64,000 bases of DNA from Coenobita brevimanus (GCA_032717465.1 CM064732.1:26365891-26429890), one strand, 5' to 3'. Numbered from the stretch's first letter, positions 1 to 14,340 are shown. Made by a program: numbers and translations. Notes: a model not told the origin generated them from the letters alone.

Positions 1-379
1 CACAAAGGAAAAAAAAAAAAAAAAACGCTGCGCAAAAATGTGATGAAAAGAGAACAGGAAGAAGTGTACCCGATTAGGAAGCAAGCACTAGTAGATCAAG
101 CCTGGAATGTCTGATCAGTCACGCCCATCAACAGTAAACAAGCAGTCGTCTCTGACAAGTCCATGTAATAACATGTCGGAACACTTGCTGGCAAAAATGC
201 GACCGTGCTGCGCCTCAAGCGTTATGACGTCACGTGGCTGTTTTTCAGCTCAGTTGCTCACGACGAGCCACGAGGGATGAGGGTCGAAAAATGTGATCTC
301 AACTCCCTTTCCAAGCCCTCATAGGCAAGATCAAGGTATTTCTTTTGATCTTGTTTTACGGACCAAAGTCCATATACAG

Positions 380-381
<2 letters not shown>
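1..381. other. Unassigned flank
   Basis: No coding region, repeat family or RNA gene is recognisable here. A short poly-A run lies near position 9-25. Confidence 0.5.
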
Positions 382-454
<73 letters not shown>

Positions 455-484
455 TAGATAGATAGATAGATAGACAGACAGATA
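382..484. repeat. (TA)n then (TAGA)n microsatellite
   Basis: About 70 bp of pure TA dinucleotides pass into roughly eight TAGA/CAGA units. Any open frame across it (Ile-Tyr repeats) is an artefact of the dinucleotide. Confidence 0.97.
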
Positions 485-1259
485 ATGCTGTAAATAATAT
501 GCAGTCCTGTAATAAACGAGTGGATGGAAACCTTTTTCCTTTAATTCCAACCTTTTCCTTATATTTACTGAATTATGTAACTCGTGTTATAGGAAGAAAC
601 CCATCATCAGCCCCATACCTGCCTTACACCAACTCCATCAACCCTTCATAAACTTGTCAACTCTTCATCATCTTATAACATCAACCTTTTATCACCAGCA
701 TATTATCTACCCATAAAATTACTAGAAATAGTGTGATGAAAAATAAATAAATAAAAATAATTTATATTCTGCCATGATATTTTATTATAGGTCCTGTTCA
801 AATATCGTTGGATCCATTTTCTGTGTTAGCACTAACGCCTTGTGACGTCATGAATACATCTCCCCCCTCCACCCCTCCAATGTGTGTGTCCCGGACTCCC
901 GACATGTATATATGTAATTATAGACTTTGGTCTCTGCTAGGCTATCCCTTGAAAGTGAACCGATGTTTTCACGGGACAGACAGCGGCTCGCCACAGTGAA
1001 AAGTGTAGAGGTTTGATTCCTGGATGGACTCTGCATTTGCTTCTCTCCATCCAGTTAATAAGGGCACCATAGTAGGTGCCACATCACCAGCGGTATGATT
1101 TCCTGGGTGATGGAAAGTAAGGCATGAAATAGATGAAGTAAAGTATTTGTATAATACCAGCACCAGTGACCAAAAGAAAACTCGATAAATAAGTGATAAA
1201 TGGGCAAGCACGGAACAGATGCAAGAAAAAGCTAATGGGAGTCCCGGTGTTTAACAAAA
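485..1259. other. Unassigned intergenic DNA
   Basis: No protein similarity is recognisable on either strand. A B-box-like string near 1012 (ggtttgattcc) was considered as part of a tRNA-derived SINE, but no A box lies at a suitable distance. Confidence 0.4.
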
Positions 1260-1616
1260 TGGAAAGATAATGGAGGAAAGTAGTAGCAGCTGATGAGTGA
1301 TTTTCATTATTCACATTTTATGCAAGCTGGGAACTAGGCTGGAATAAAAGCCAGTCGTAGACAGAAAGGAGAAATATTCAGGGTAGTAGAGCTGGAAAAT
1401 ATGGGAATAAAAGGTGGATAACAAATACGCAAGAATAGCACAAATGCAAAGAACAGAGTGATATGATACAATGTTAGCGTTAGGAAAGAATTGGAAAGAA
1501 TAAAGGCAACCGGTGAAAAATTACTCTGGAAAACAACGGAAGGAAAAATGAAAGCCAATACCAACGATAGGCTTCGCATAAATAGGCAAGAGCACGGTCG
1601 AACAGGAGAATGAAGG

Positions 1617-1673
<57 letters not shown>

Positions 1674-3140
1674 ATCTTGAGATTATTATAACTTGAAGAT
1701 AACGGAACGAACTTATAAAAGGGAGAGCACGAGTTAAGAAAATATCCAAGGAAGAGAACGGGGTGGTAGAAATGGAGGAAATGAACGGAAGGAAGAAGGG
1801 AGAAAAAGGAAAATAGAACGGATGAACAATGGAACATAGATAACGAAGAGAGAGAGAGAGAGAGAGAAAAGATGGGTGAGTTCAGGTAGGCGGGCAAGAG
1901 AGAGACGGAGGAAATACTGAAGTTAAAATATAACGGTGCAACAAGATGAAACTGGATGAACAAGAAGAGAACAAATGCACGGAACAGCAGAGGATAAAAC
2001 AGATGATGAAGACAAAGACAGACCGAAAGGAAGAATATCAGAGGAAATGTGAAACTGTACTTTGATACTGAAACTACTGAAAAACACAAAATACATGGAT
2101 AAATCATAAGGGAAGGAAATGAGTGGATGGAAGGGATAGAAACAGAAAGAAATGGTAGAAAAGAGAAAAAACAGGTTGGGTAAGTCATAAATAAAAGATA
2201 ACGAAAAGAAGACAACTGAATACAACCGAACAAAGTAGATACAACGTAGAACATAACATACAAGTGGTAAAGAAAACAAATGGTAAAAGATGAAAAGTAA
2301 GTAAACGCGGAGAACAATAAAATCCTGTGATAACGGAAGGAAGAGATTAATAGGTGAATGAAAGAAGAATAAAAACTATATATTTTTATGCAAAGAAAAT
2401 GGAACCAGAGATCTGAAGGCAGCAACACTGTTCACTTCACACACACAAAAAAAATAAATAAATAAATAAATAAAACAAGATAGAAGAAAAAGAAAAAATG
2501 AAAAAGGCAAGAGAACACGGGGAGAGACTCGGAAATAACGAAACTGAGGTAAAGGTGGGAAAAGATCAAGGTAAATGACAAGAAAAATGACAAACCAACG
2601 AAGAAAGCGAGTGTGATAGAGGATGGAGATGGTGAGGAAGAAAATAAAAATTTAGAAAACAGAGGAGAGAATATGAGAATAACACAACAGAGATGGCGAG
2701 GTGAAGTAAACAAGAGCGAACAAAACCCAAACCATGCACAGAAGAAAATGGGATGACACAGACGATAAGATATGAGAATGGATAAGAGAAACGGAACTGA
2801 GAAATGACTGTGTTAGGGTAAATGGGGAACTGAAGGATAATAAATCTGTTGAAGAGTGGGATGAAACGATGAATAAGAAAGGGTGACACAATGAAACAAA
2901 AAAAAAAAAAAAAAAACCGAAACAGGGAAAAATGCAAAAGAGAACGAACAAAAGAAAAAGATCAAGATTAATGGAAAAGAAGAAAACAAGCGGGATAGAG
3001 GATGGGACTGGGCAGACTGTTCGAGAGGAGAAAAGATGAATATGAAGGACGAAGGGAAAAGAGAAACAGCGAATCGGAGGAATAAAACGAAGAGATACCG
3101 GAAGGAAAATATCAAAGGGAACGGTTGCTAACGGGGCGAA
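1260..3140. other. Purine-rich (A/G) low-complexity tract, ~1.9 kb
   Basis: The plus strand is strongly biased to A and G for almost 1.9 kb and includes (GA)n runs at 1623-1673 and 1851-1867. Because pyrimidine-rich strands rarely contain stop codons, several long minus-strand open frames rich in Phe, Ser and Leu arise here, including one of 364 codons. They overlap one another in different frames and show no domain, so I do not call them genes. The bias, rather than any short unit, is the feature. Confidence 0.75.
1623..1673. repeat. (GA)n microsatellite
   Basis: A GA dinucleotide run of about 50 bp with one interruption. Confidence 0.97.
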
Positions 3141-3196
3141 ATGAACGTCCAGTCTGGAAACGTAATGGTGATAATAACATTTCCTGGCTTTTGTGT

Positions 3197-3200
<4 letters not shown>

Positions 3201-3233
<33 letters not shown>
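3201..3233. repeat. (CT)n microsatellite
   Basis: An uninterrupted CT run of about 33 bp immediately after the purine-rich tract. Confidence 0.97.
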
Positions 3234-3236
<3 letters not shown>

Positions 3237-4145
3237 ATCATTTACCTCCGTTTTATTCTCTTTTATAATTTTTCATTTTTCCATTGTATTTGTATTTTGG
3301 TTATTTTTTTTTTTTGGAAGCGACCAGTGGTTCAAGATACCCAAAAGAATTTAAAAAGAAAAATCCAGTTCAGAGGAAGAATCAATATTGCAAGAGAAGC
3401 AAATTTATGATCCGTTCACTTTGATATTTCTGGGCACAGCACATCTGAGAAAAAGTAGGTCGTAAGCAAAAGGAAAAATTCAGTGTGACAGTTCCAGCTG
3501 ACTAGTAGTGTTCATGAATAATGACTGAGCTGACCTTTTAATAGCTTATTCATGACGATGCTTTTTTCCATATTGCCACTGACACAAGACTGTAGTCAGC
3601 TTACGAGAAACATTATGAACTGAAGAAGCTAGAAACAGCTTTAATTTACACTTTGAGGACGCATTTTAAGCAAAATATAACGTTATGATGGTACCAAGAA
3701 TAAATTATACATCATTGTATTATAGGAAATAGACATTCACTACGATAACGTCTTGTTTATTTAATAATTTTTTGCTATCATTACCCGAATTCAATCGGTT
3801 TAGGTGTGTCTTCCTGTAGTAAAGAGGAAAGCGAATGGTATACACATTCCATTAATTTCGAAAAGTCTCTTCTAAACTAAATAATGTTGTCTTGAGTTAA
3901 CTGGAATAATGCTGTATAAAGACGTAATGGCACTAAAGAGCTGTGTGGGTAGGGAAAGAATAAACAATGTGATGTGGGTGTGTGAACAGTGGAAGAGTTG
4001 TGACTGTGATGTTGGTGTGTGGTAAGAAGAGTTGTGATTGTTATGTTGGCGTTTGGTTGACGAAAGGAGAGTAGTGACTGGTGTAGATCGTGAATATAAG
4101 TGAGGTGACTGGTGTGGATGTGTGCGAAAGAGCAGGGTTGACTGT
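3234..4145. other. Unassigned DNA with weak GT-rich tandem similarity
   Basis: No gene is seen. Between about 3960 and 4060 there are two diverged tandem units containing 'gaagagttgtga' and 'tgttggtgtgtgg'-like strings. Confidence 0.35.
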
Positions 4146-5850
4146 AGCACCAGTCGGATAGGGCAGTGCTCTCTTGGAGGATGGAAAACTGATGACAGAG
4201 AGAGCTGGAACTCAAATTCAACACCCTTCAGTATTAGCTTCTGACCATAGCTCTCTGTAAAATCTTTTCAGTGTTTCAGCAACCCGGAGAGTAGTCCAGC
4301 ATACTCTTCTATACATTTTCTTCAAAGTGTTCAAGCTTAACTATGTGCACATTACACAGCACATTTCCTGTTCCAAATTTGCATAATTGGTGTCTCAAAT
4401 CCAACCATGAAGTCTCCACTTTCCGCTCCTCTCTCAGTGACGACTAAGTAAGGTGTGTGGAGCTGTTGTCTGACTTACTCTCATTTCTCTTTTTCTCTCT
4501 GTTGAACGCCGGTTTTCCTCCTCTATCATCGTCTCTTCTTCTTCAGTAAGAGTCAGCGTTCTTGAAATTTACTTTAGAAGCCAAAGGTGGTGTTGTGTAC
4601 ATTGAACAAAAGAGTATACCTTGCTCTACTCTTCCTGAACTTGAACCCACTATAATTTCTACATTCTTCCTTTGGTTATCCTGTCATTCTCTGACTAAGT
4701 TTGTCTGTGTAGTATTCAAATCACATAATTCTATCAATTACGATAAATTCTTTGACTTTCGTCCTTCTGAGATGGAACATTTTCTATAACTTTCTCGTTT
4801 CTCTAAAATCTTTCTAGGAGATTTCAATGTCCACCACCACCTTAGGCTCTCCTCTCCATTCATTAACCCACCTGGTGAACAAGCCTACAACATTTTTGTG
4901 GTTAATGATGTAGAACAGCTTGTATTGCACCATACTCTTAGCCCTGACTGCCTTATAGGAAGTTACTACATACTTGAACTTTTCAGTACACATAATCCTT
5001 CAGGCTATTCTGTTAATATTTTATCTCTGTTGGGCTCCACCGATAACTAACTTATCGTCTTAATTTGTTTATTGTTCCAGTTAGGCCTACATACCCTCCC
5101 AAAAAGCAGTGGCTATGGTAATTTGGAGCTGTGATTGTCAGGCCCTCATGCAGTAGTTCTTAGATGTTCCCTGGAATGATTATTGCCTCCATGACCATGA
5201 ACCATCGGAGTGTGCCTCGTGCATTGCAGAAGTTATTCTCCCGGACATGGAAGTATATATAACTTGCTCCTATCATTTCACTAAATTATACAAAAAGACT
5301 TGATTTAATCACATTTGTGCCAATACTGTCCACAACACTAAGGCCCGAAAAAAGTACCACCGACAACACTCCTCTGAATCTCATCTCTCTTATGTTTCTG
5401 GCCGGAATCATGCTCAGTCTGTTCTTTGCACAGCGGACTAAATGCTCTGAACTCTCTTATTCAGATTCTACTCGTTCCTTCAGGCTCCGAGTTAAAAACC
5501 TTATCACTTTCCTGTTGTTACGTCAGTGGTCATTGCCCTTCTGAACTGTTTGCATCCTTCCTCCAGTATGGCATCTATCTAACAGAAAACTCTCATCCCA
5601 TTTCTGTCCAGCTCTCTAATGCCAGAGTTAATAGATACCCCCAGTTTTTCATGTATGCAACAGATTATTTCTTGAACTCTCTCCCTCTATCTGCATTTTC
5701 CTCTGTTGATGACCTCAAGTTTTTTAAAAGCAATGTGTCCAGACATCTAAAAATGAACGGATCTTGAATTTGATTCTCTATTATTTTTTCTTGGAGGAAA
5801 TAATTCTGTGGATTTCTAGACTTTGGTTCCTACTTCTACGCATTAAAAAA
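4146..5850 (+). mobile_element. LINE-J copy A: internally deleted jockey-like LINE
   Basis: The 5' end (4146-4330) matches the 5' untranslated region of the fuller copy at 17455, and the 3' end (5580-5850) matches its 3' end, including the shared 'tttggttcct' box followed by an A-rich tail. Endonuclease-like fragments occur at 4560-5100, for example a GDFNVHHH-type motif near 4820 and degenerate text corresponding to the SDHN box near 5040. Similarity then jumps from the endonuclease-RT linker (about 5490) straight to the C-terminal region. Roughly 1.4 kb, covering the reverse transcriptase, is therefore missing. Stops and frameshifts are frequent. This is the most decayed LINE-J copy in the window and cannot be functional. 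Confidence 0.85.
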
Positions 5851-6329
5851 TACTGTAATATGGATATGTGGATATATAAATAAAAGTGGCATCTCGGGTA
5901 TGGGAAAATAACAAAATGGAGGGTGACTATGGTGTGGGGACGCAGGATCTAAGCTATGTTGGCATTTGGATAGTCTGGCAGCCACCTAATATAAAAGAGA
6001 CTTATAAAAATCCAGCATTGAAAAGTAGTGATCAGTACTGGCAACAATAGGAAAGAGACTTTAATTCACCACTGTGGTACAAAGTGAGACTGGATAAAGC
6101 AAGTAATGGGAACTGATGGAATGAAAAGTGTTGATTCCCTCCTGTTGAAAGGGGCGAATAAGCCCCTTGTATACAATCAGCAGCTATGAACGGGGTGTAG
6201 AATCATAATATAAGACTAAGATACCGGATATCAGTCATATCATCCTACACTGTCGGCGATTTATTCGTGAACGAGCTTCTCTTATAAATTACTGCGGCGC
6301 AGCAGAGGTCCCCTTAACCCTTTCCACCA
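5851..6329. other. Unassigned DNA
   Basis: No coding signal is seen. A small 7-bp stem (aaggggc/gcccctt, 6-base loop) occurs near 6150-6170; its significance is unknown. Confidence 0.3.
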
Positions 6330-6429
6330 TCCTGGGTGATGGGGATATTGTTATAACTGAAAATTTGATGGCTTTCTTGATAGAGACCGTATTAATCAGA
6401 GTTATGTGACCTTTTTGCTGTTTGGTTAT

Positions 6430-6670
6430 GGTTTTTATCGACTGTAAATATATATACATTGTATTACTAATTAGGGTTGACAACTAACATATTTGAAATG
6501 GTTCCTACTTCCGACTGATCTATTTCTAATATTCATGTCCCCTACATCAAACCCCGTTCCTCGCCTGGGAGTCACCAGCTGATGAGTGCAAGTGTGCAGT
6601 ATAGAAAGATATTGGGCATTTGCACTGTTGATGGTGTGCTGCTGGGTGAGGTGCTTCACTTTTTGTATAT
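6430..6670 (+). repeat. Diverged dispersed repeat, copy 1
   Basis: This stretch resembles 7450-7660 in order and wording: a TTATAG/TTATCG-like start, 'gacaactaacatat' against 'gacagctgacatat', then 'ctgatgagtgcaagtgtg' against 'gagatgagtccaggtgtg', then a 'gcat..' core. It may be the 3' part of an unrecognised LINE or SINE. Similarity is low, and I assign no family. Confidence 0.4.
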
Positions 6671-6716
6671 ATGTATATATTGTATATATTTTATATATTG
6701 TATATATGTAAATATA

Positions 6717-6926
6717 CAGGGTGATTCATAAGACCGTGAAACATTTTAATATTCACCGCATATAAACTGCCGCATCAGCAAAGATGGACACATCGAGCAT
6801 TTGTAAGGTATGTAAAAAAAACTTGGAGAGTTTACCTATATTTTCGTATAATAAAATGTGCTATCTGTTGCGTCGTTAATTAGTGGTGAATTTTTAAAAT
6901 GTTTCACGGACTTATGAATCATCCTG
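6717..6926. mobile_element. Mariner-type MITE (~210 bp)
   Basis: The ends form inverted repeats of about 42 bp: the left arm begins CAGGGTGATTCATAAG, and the reverse complement of the right arm begins CAGGATGATTCATAAG, with only a few mismatches out to 'ATTCACC'. A TA dinucleotide precedes the left end, as expected for Tc1/mariner insertion; the right flank is TT, so the duplication is degraded or the boundary is slightly off. The interior of about 125 bp has no coding potential, so the element is non-autonomous. Confidence 0.85.
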
Positions 6927-6949
6927 TTTTGTATATTATGTAAATTATT

Positions 6950-7440
6950 GAGGTAGGTGGGGGCGCTCACCATCCACTCACTCGATGTAGTGCTGCTCTC
7001 GGGTGTCTGCCCTTTCCTTTCCTCAATCCTTCTATCCTTCCATCCTCTTCTGTCTTTCCTTCATTCTTTCCTCGTCCTTCTGCCTACGGGTGACTTTACA
7101 CTCCCTCTTCTGTCTTTCTTTCCATCATTGTTTCCTCTTCCTTCTGCCTGTGGGTGACTCTACACTGAGTGACAAGCCAAATGGTTTCCTGTACACCAGG
7201 AAACCATTTATTACGCTGGGTGGTAACCATATAACCAGTTTTGGAGCCTGGTGGTTTAATTATGGCGCCCCTATCGGATTGAGTCAGTGAAGGTTTATAT
7301 CCAAGGGGTGATTGGGGTTTATTGTTCACTTAATTCTACTCAGGGGTTAGTGAGGCTGGTCACTCTCATCTTAAATGTCTGGACCAACTTGCCTAGCCCC
7401 GGGCTCCTACGCTCCTCATGGGGCAACGTAGGATTGGATG
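6950..7440 (+). repeat. Hairpin-bearing dispersed repeat, copy 1
   Basis: This ~490-bp unit recurs inverted at 34942-35440 and as fragments at 11497, 21917 and 54168. It begins near 'GGTAGGTGGGGGC', contains a T/C-rich block, then a 13-bp inverted repeat (aaatggtttcctg, 7179-7191, and caggaaaccattt, 7197-7209, loop tacac), then 'gtggtaaccatataacca', and ends 'catggggcaacgtagga' followed by a short (TGGA)n tail. The structure suggests a short retroelement with a microsatellite tail. I could not fit both RNA polymerase III boxes on one strand, so the class is open. Confidence 0.7.
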
Positions 7441-7449
7441 CTGGATGGA

Positions 7450-7660
7450 TGGATGGTAAACTCTTTATAGCATCTTGTAACAGTTACCGTAATTGGAATC
7501 GACAGCTGACATATATGGAATAGTTTCTGACCCTTCTGGTTCTCTTTCATATATTGATGTATCATATATTATCGTGTGCCTCGACTGACAGTCAACAGGA
7601 GATGAGTCCAGGTGTGTAATGTAGAGAGGCATTACATATCTGCAGTCGATTAGGTTATTT
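7450..7660 (+). repeat. Diverged dispersed repeat, copy 2
   Basis: Second copy of the unit at 6430-6670. It directly follows the tail of the hairpin repeat, so the same two repeats lie side by side here. Confidence 0.4.
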
Positions 7661-7709
7661 GTTTTAGGGTCGTTAGTTTAGGTCTATTTTTTTTTACAAA
7701 ATAAAAAAT

Positions 7710-7789
<80 letters not shown>
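7710..7789. repeat. (TA)n microsatellite
   Basis: About 80 bp of TA with one CA substitution. It abuts the 3' end of the minus-strand LINE that follows. Confidence 0.97.
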
Positions 7790-9465
<1,676 letters not shown>

Positions 9466-9477
9466 CATGCTGCTACT

Positions 9478-10260
9478 GTGAGTGAGGCAATAGGCAGGAT
9501 GAAAGTGGGGAAGGCAGCAGGTGTGTCTGGGTTAACTGCCGAAATGTTGAAGGCCTCACTATGTATAGGGGTAAGGTTAGTCACTAAGCTGATAAATATG
9601 AGTATTTATGAGTGTGTTGTCCCAGATGATTGGCTGAAGAGTGTAACTGTATACTGTATGTGTATAAAGGGAAAGAAGATGCTCTGGAAAGAGGAAATTA
9701 TAGAGGTATAAAGCTTATAGATCAGATAATGAAGGTAATGAAGAGAGTTTTAGAAGTTATAATTATTAGAGAAAGAGTGAATATTGGTGAGATGCAGTTT
9801 GGGATTATGCCAGGTAGGGGAACCACTGATGCCATTTTCATTGTTCGACAGCTTCAGGAAAAATATATTGGTAAGAAAAGGGATCTGTATTTTGTTTGTT
9901 GATTTGGAAAAGACCTTTGACAGAGTCACTAGAGAGGTGGTGAAGTGGGCAACGAGAAAGCATGGCTTGGAGGAGTGGCTGGTTAGGGTGGTTATGGGTA
10001 TATATGTGGGTGCTCGCACCCAGGTAAAAGTGAATGGAGATTTGAGTGACGAGTTTTCCGTGAACGTTGGTGTGAATCAGGGGTGAGTTTTGAGTCCCAT
10101 GTTGTTTATCATGGTACTTGAAGCCCTCTCACATGACTTCAGAAACGAACTCCCGTGGGAGATGTTGTATGCTGATGATTTGGTGTTGATTGCAGAGAAT
10201 GAAAGGGAGGTGGAGGAGAAGATTTAGGAGGTGGAGAGATGGTATGGGGCACAAGGGCTT
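9478..10260 (+). pseudogene. Reverse transcriptase domain (YADD) of RTE-like LINE
   Basis: Fingers and palm of a LINE reverse transcriptase. The readable frame shifts around 9640 and again around 9900. The catalytic YADD is intact in coding sense (10168-10179), but a stop codon at 10084-10086 follows the 'VGVNQG' box, where the family reads on. The conserved 'GRGTTDAIFIVRQLQEKY' string is typical of a family of LINE polymerases found across cnidarians, molluscs and crustaceans (established knowledge). No endonuclease domain remains upstream. Confidence 0.85.
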
Positions 10261-10268
10261 AAGGGTAA

Positions 10269-11094
10269 ATGCAGATAAAACAAGTGATGACATCTAGGGC
10301 TGATGGCGGTATTGTCAAAGTCGAGGGAGAGTGGCCATGTGCAGTTTGCCACAAGGGCGTGGGAAGTAATTCCATATTCTGCGGTGTTTGTGATAAATGG
10401 GTGCACAAGAGATGTAGTGGTATCAGAGGTAGACTTCGAGATAATGCTGTATTTTATGTGTACAGCGTGTCAGGGAGAGCAGGTGGAGATTGTCAGGCAT
10501 GAAAGGATTGAACTTGCTGGTGAATCTGTTGAGTGTGTGGAAGAGTTTTGTTATTTGGGAGACATGTTGTGTGCTGGAGGTGGAGCTGGAGCTAGCTTTG
10601 TGGCTAGGGTGAGAAGTGGTTGGAAGAAGTTCAGGGAGCTGTTGCCTCTCCTGACATTGAGAAGACTCTTCCTACGTGCTAAGGGGTCTTTGTATGCAGC
10701 ATGTGCTAGGAGTGTAATGCTGTATGGTAGTGAGACCTGGGCAGTAAAGGGGGATATTCACAGGCTCAGACGTACAGAAATGACAATGATTAGGTGGATG
10801 TGTAGTGAGTCCCTGCGTGCAAGGTCTGGCGGGGCTGGGTTTACGATGGAAGAGTTGAGAGGTAGAATGGGACTCGAGTGTATTGGTGTTGTGATGAGGC
10901 GAGGTAGTTTGAGATGGTTTGGGCATGTGGAGAGGATGGGGGATGATAATTGGGTGAGGAAGGTGAGAAACGTTAATATTGGCGATAGACCGAGAAAGAC
11001 ATGGGACGAGGTCATTAAGTATGACCTCAGGGTTAAGGGACTGAACAGGGAGGCTGCAATAGATCATGCAGCATGGAAAGCCACCATTAGGTGA
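10269..11094 (+). pseudogene. PHD-like zinc finger plus C-terminal LINE domain
   Basis: One frame (10269-10502) encodes a Cys4-His-Cys3-like finger: CAVC (10338-10349), CGVC, WVHKRC, and a final CTAC pair read in the next frame (10303-11094). The spacing C-x2-C, C-x2-C, H-x2-C, C-x2-C resembles a PHD or RING-type fold. After the frame change the protein continues with 'CYLGDML', an 'LYGSETWAVK' box and 'LRWFGHVERM', the usual C-terminal signature of this LINE clade, and ends at 11094. The finger lies after the RT and may bind nucleic acid or chromatin; that role is inference. Confidence 0.8.
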
Positions 11095-11144
11095 CCAAGG
11101 CCAACGCATGCAATCATGATGGAGCCTTTAATAACGAATCGAAA

Positions 11145-11146
<2 letters not shown>

Positions 11147-11219
<73 letters not shown>
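11147..11219. repeat. (TA)n microsatellite, LINE tail
   Basis: A TA run of about 73 bp begins directly at the 3' end of the zinc-finger LINE. Confidence 0.97.
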
Positions 11220-11222
<3 letters not shown>

Positions 11223-11496
11223 GGAGTGGCACCGGGGTTGGTACTGGCTCTGCCCTCATGCTGGGGCACCGGGTTCCATTCGGAGGTTGCAACTCCCCCC
11301 CCTCTTTTTCAACTAGCATTCTCACACAATTGCTCATACATCTAACGTTCTCATACAGTTGCAGTTATCTAGCTCTTAAGGGGGAATTAAAAACAGTTTA
11401 ACGGGGGTTAAAAATTAAACATTCCGACATTTATTTATGCCTTGACGGCATACCTTCAGGGTAGGAAATTCACCTCTTTGATATCTTAGGTGTGTG
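11220..11496. other. Unassigned DNA
   Basis: No gene or known repeat is recognised. It contains a C-rich run near 11296. Confidence 0.3.
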
Positions 11497-11735
11497 GTAG
11501 GTGGTGGCGACCATCATCCACACACTTGATGTAGTGCTGCCTACTTCTTCCTTAGCCTTTATCATTCTTTTTCTGTGCCTCCCCTCTTCTCTTCATATTT
11601 CTCCCATCTTTCCTGTCACTTCTTATTGCTTTTCTTTCCTTTACAGGTGGCTTTACATTGAGAGACAAGCCAAATGGTTTCCTGTAAGCCAAGAAACCAT
11701 TTACAACACTGGGTGGTAACCATATAACCAAACCA
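11497..11735 (+). repeat. Hairpin-bearing dispersed repeat, copy 2 (partial)
   Basis: It matches copy 1 from the 'GGTAGGTGG' start through the hairpin to 'ggtggtaaccatataacca', then diverges. The hairpin is retained with one mismatch in the right arm (aaatggtttcctg ... caagaaaccattt, around 11671-11701). The 3' third is missing. Confidence 0.65.
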
Positions 11736-11807
11736 TACGTGCTCTCTATGTGTCAGCGAGTGGGTTGGTGGAGGGTTAGTGCCCCTCCCGTAAAACAAAT
11801 AACTCAA

Positions 11808-11845
11808 AGTCAAATGGCCACCTCTTACGGGATTATGGCATCTGG

Positions 11846-11847
<2 letters not shown>
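11808..11847 (+). mobile_element. RTE-like LINE 3' terminal scrap
   Basis: About 40 bp ('ggccacctcttacgggatt' and following) resemble the last bases of the RTE-like LINEs that end at 50812 and 54164, and they are likewise followed by (TA)n. Very short, so the call is tentative. Confidence 0.5.

Positions 11848-11918
<71 letters not shown>
11848..11918. repeat. (TA)n microsatellite
   Basis: A pure TA run of ~70 bp between an RTE-like 3' scrap and a LINE-J fragment. Confidence 0.97.
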
Positions 11919-11920
<2 letters not shown>

Positions 11921-12503
11921 ACTGGGTGTGCTAAGCCGACTCTGCTTTCTTTACCCTTGCATGGATGCTGAGTTTGTACACGGGTTTTATTCGCCCCTGT
12001 GTAGAGTACATCTCTCATGTGTTGGGAGGCTTTCCACATGCAGCTCTTCAGAATATAGTTCAGTTAAAGTCTTTTCGTCTTATTAACACTCCTCTTACTG
12101 GCTTCCCTCAACCTCTATTTCTTCGTCGCACTGTTGTATCTTTATCTCATTTCTGTCGTTATTACAGTGGTCACCGCTCCTCTGAACTGCCTGCTCTCAT
12201 CCCTAAATCACTACAGCAGGTACAGTATGTAGCACGCGCCTAGTATTAAACCCTCATACTTTTTCTGTCCAACTCTCTAATGCAAGAGTTAGCCGTTGCT
12301 CCCAGTCCTTCATGTATGCATCAGGCCAACTCTGGAACTGTCGTCCTCTGTCTGTATTTCCTACTACCTATGACCTCCAGTCTTTTAAACGCGGTGTGTC
12401 CAGGCATCTCGAACTGAATGGGTCTTGAGTTTGGCTCTTATTTTTTTTCTTTCTTTCCTGGAAGGAATAGTTTTTGGGTTTCTAGCCTTGGTTCCTTTTT
12501 CCA
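11919..12503 (+). mobile_element. LINE-J copy E: 3' fragment
   Basis: It matches LINE-J from the C-terminal coding region (equivalent to about 20146 in copy B) to the 3' end 'ttggttccttttt', followed by an (ATGT)n and then (CT)n tail. Readable protein includes 'FYSPLCRVHLSCVG'-type text in one frame and 'LYTGFIRPCVEYISHV' in the other. The 5' truncation coincides with the end of a (TA)n tract. Confidence 0.88.
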
Positions 12504-12529
12504 TGCATGTATGTATGTATATACATTCA

Positions 12530-12530
<1 letters not shown>

Positions 12531-12556
<26 letters not shown>
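12531..12556. repeat. (CT)n microsatellite
   Basis: A short CT run just downstream of the LINE-J tail. Confidence 0.95.
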
Positions 12557-14100
<1,544 letters not shown>

Positions 14101-14227
14101 ACAACTACTGCTACTACTACTACTATGACTATTACTACTACTACTACTACTACTACTATTACTACTACTTATACTACTACTACTACTACCACCACTGCTG
14201 CTGCTACTGTTACTACTACTACTACTA

Positions 14228-14265
<38 letters not shown>

Positions 14266-14289
14266 GTTACTTCTACTACTACTACTACT

Positions 14290-14328
<39 letters not shown>

Positions 14329-14340
14329 GCTATTACTACT
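14101..14340. repeat. (ACT)n trinucleotide repeat, ~240 bp
   Basis: Imperfect ACT/TAC triplets with GCT, GTT and CAC variants. Both plus-strand open frames across it (poly-Thr, poly-Tyr) are artefacts of the triplet. Confidence 0.96.

Larger units (their letters stand above)
9466..11146 (+). mobile_element. RTE-like LINE with PHD-like zinc finger, 5'-truncated
   Basis: The fragment runs from the middle of the reverse transcriptase to the 3' end and is followed at once by (TA)n. Order: the RT entry segment 'KAAGVSGLTAEML' (9478), a 'GNYRGIKL' stretch, 'MPGRGTTDAIFIVRQL' (about 9805), 'DLEKTFDRV' (about 9902), 'VNQG' and a stop at 10084, YADD (10168-10179), a Cys/His zinc-binding motif (10338-10500), and a thumb/C-terminal domain ending at 11094. 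At least three frameshifts occur. The 5' end is abrupt and abuts a microsatellite. Confidence 0.88.

Noticed and set aside
990..1080. tRNA-derived SINE or tRNA gene
   Set aside because: Only a B-box-like string was found; the nearest A-box-like string is too close (about 16 bp).
1334..2428. 364-codon minus-strand open frame
   Set aside because: It lies wholly in the purine-rich tract, is low-complexity Phe/Ser/Leu, overlaps other frames of the same kind and shows no domain. Its length is explained by the lack of stop codons in pyrimidine-rich strands.
2432..3200. Further overlapping minus-strand frames, up to 182 codons
   Set aside because: Same composition artefact as above; three overlapping frames are open at once, which is typical of biased sequence and not of genes.
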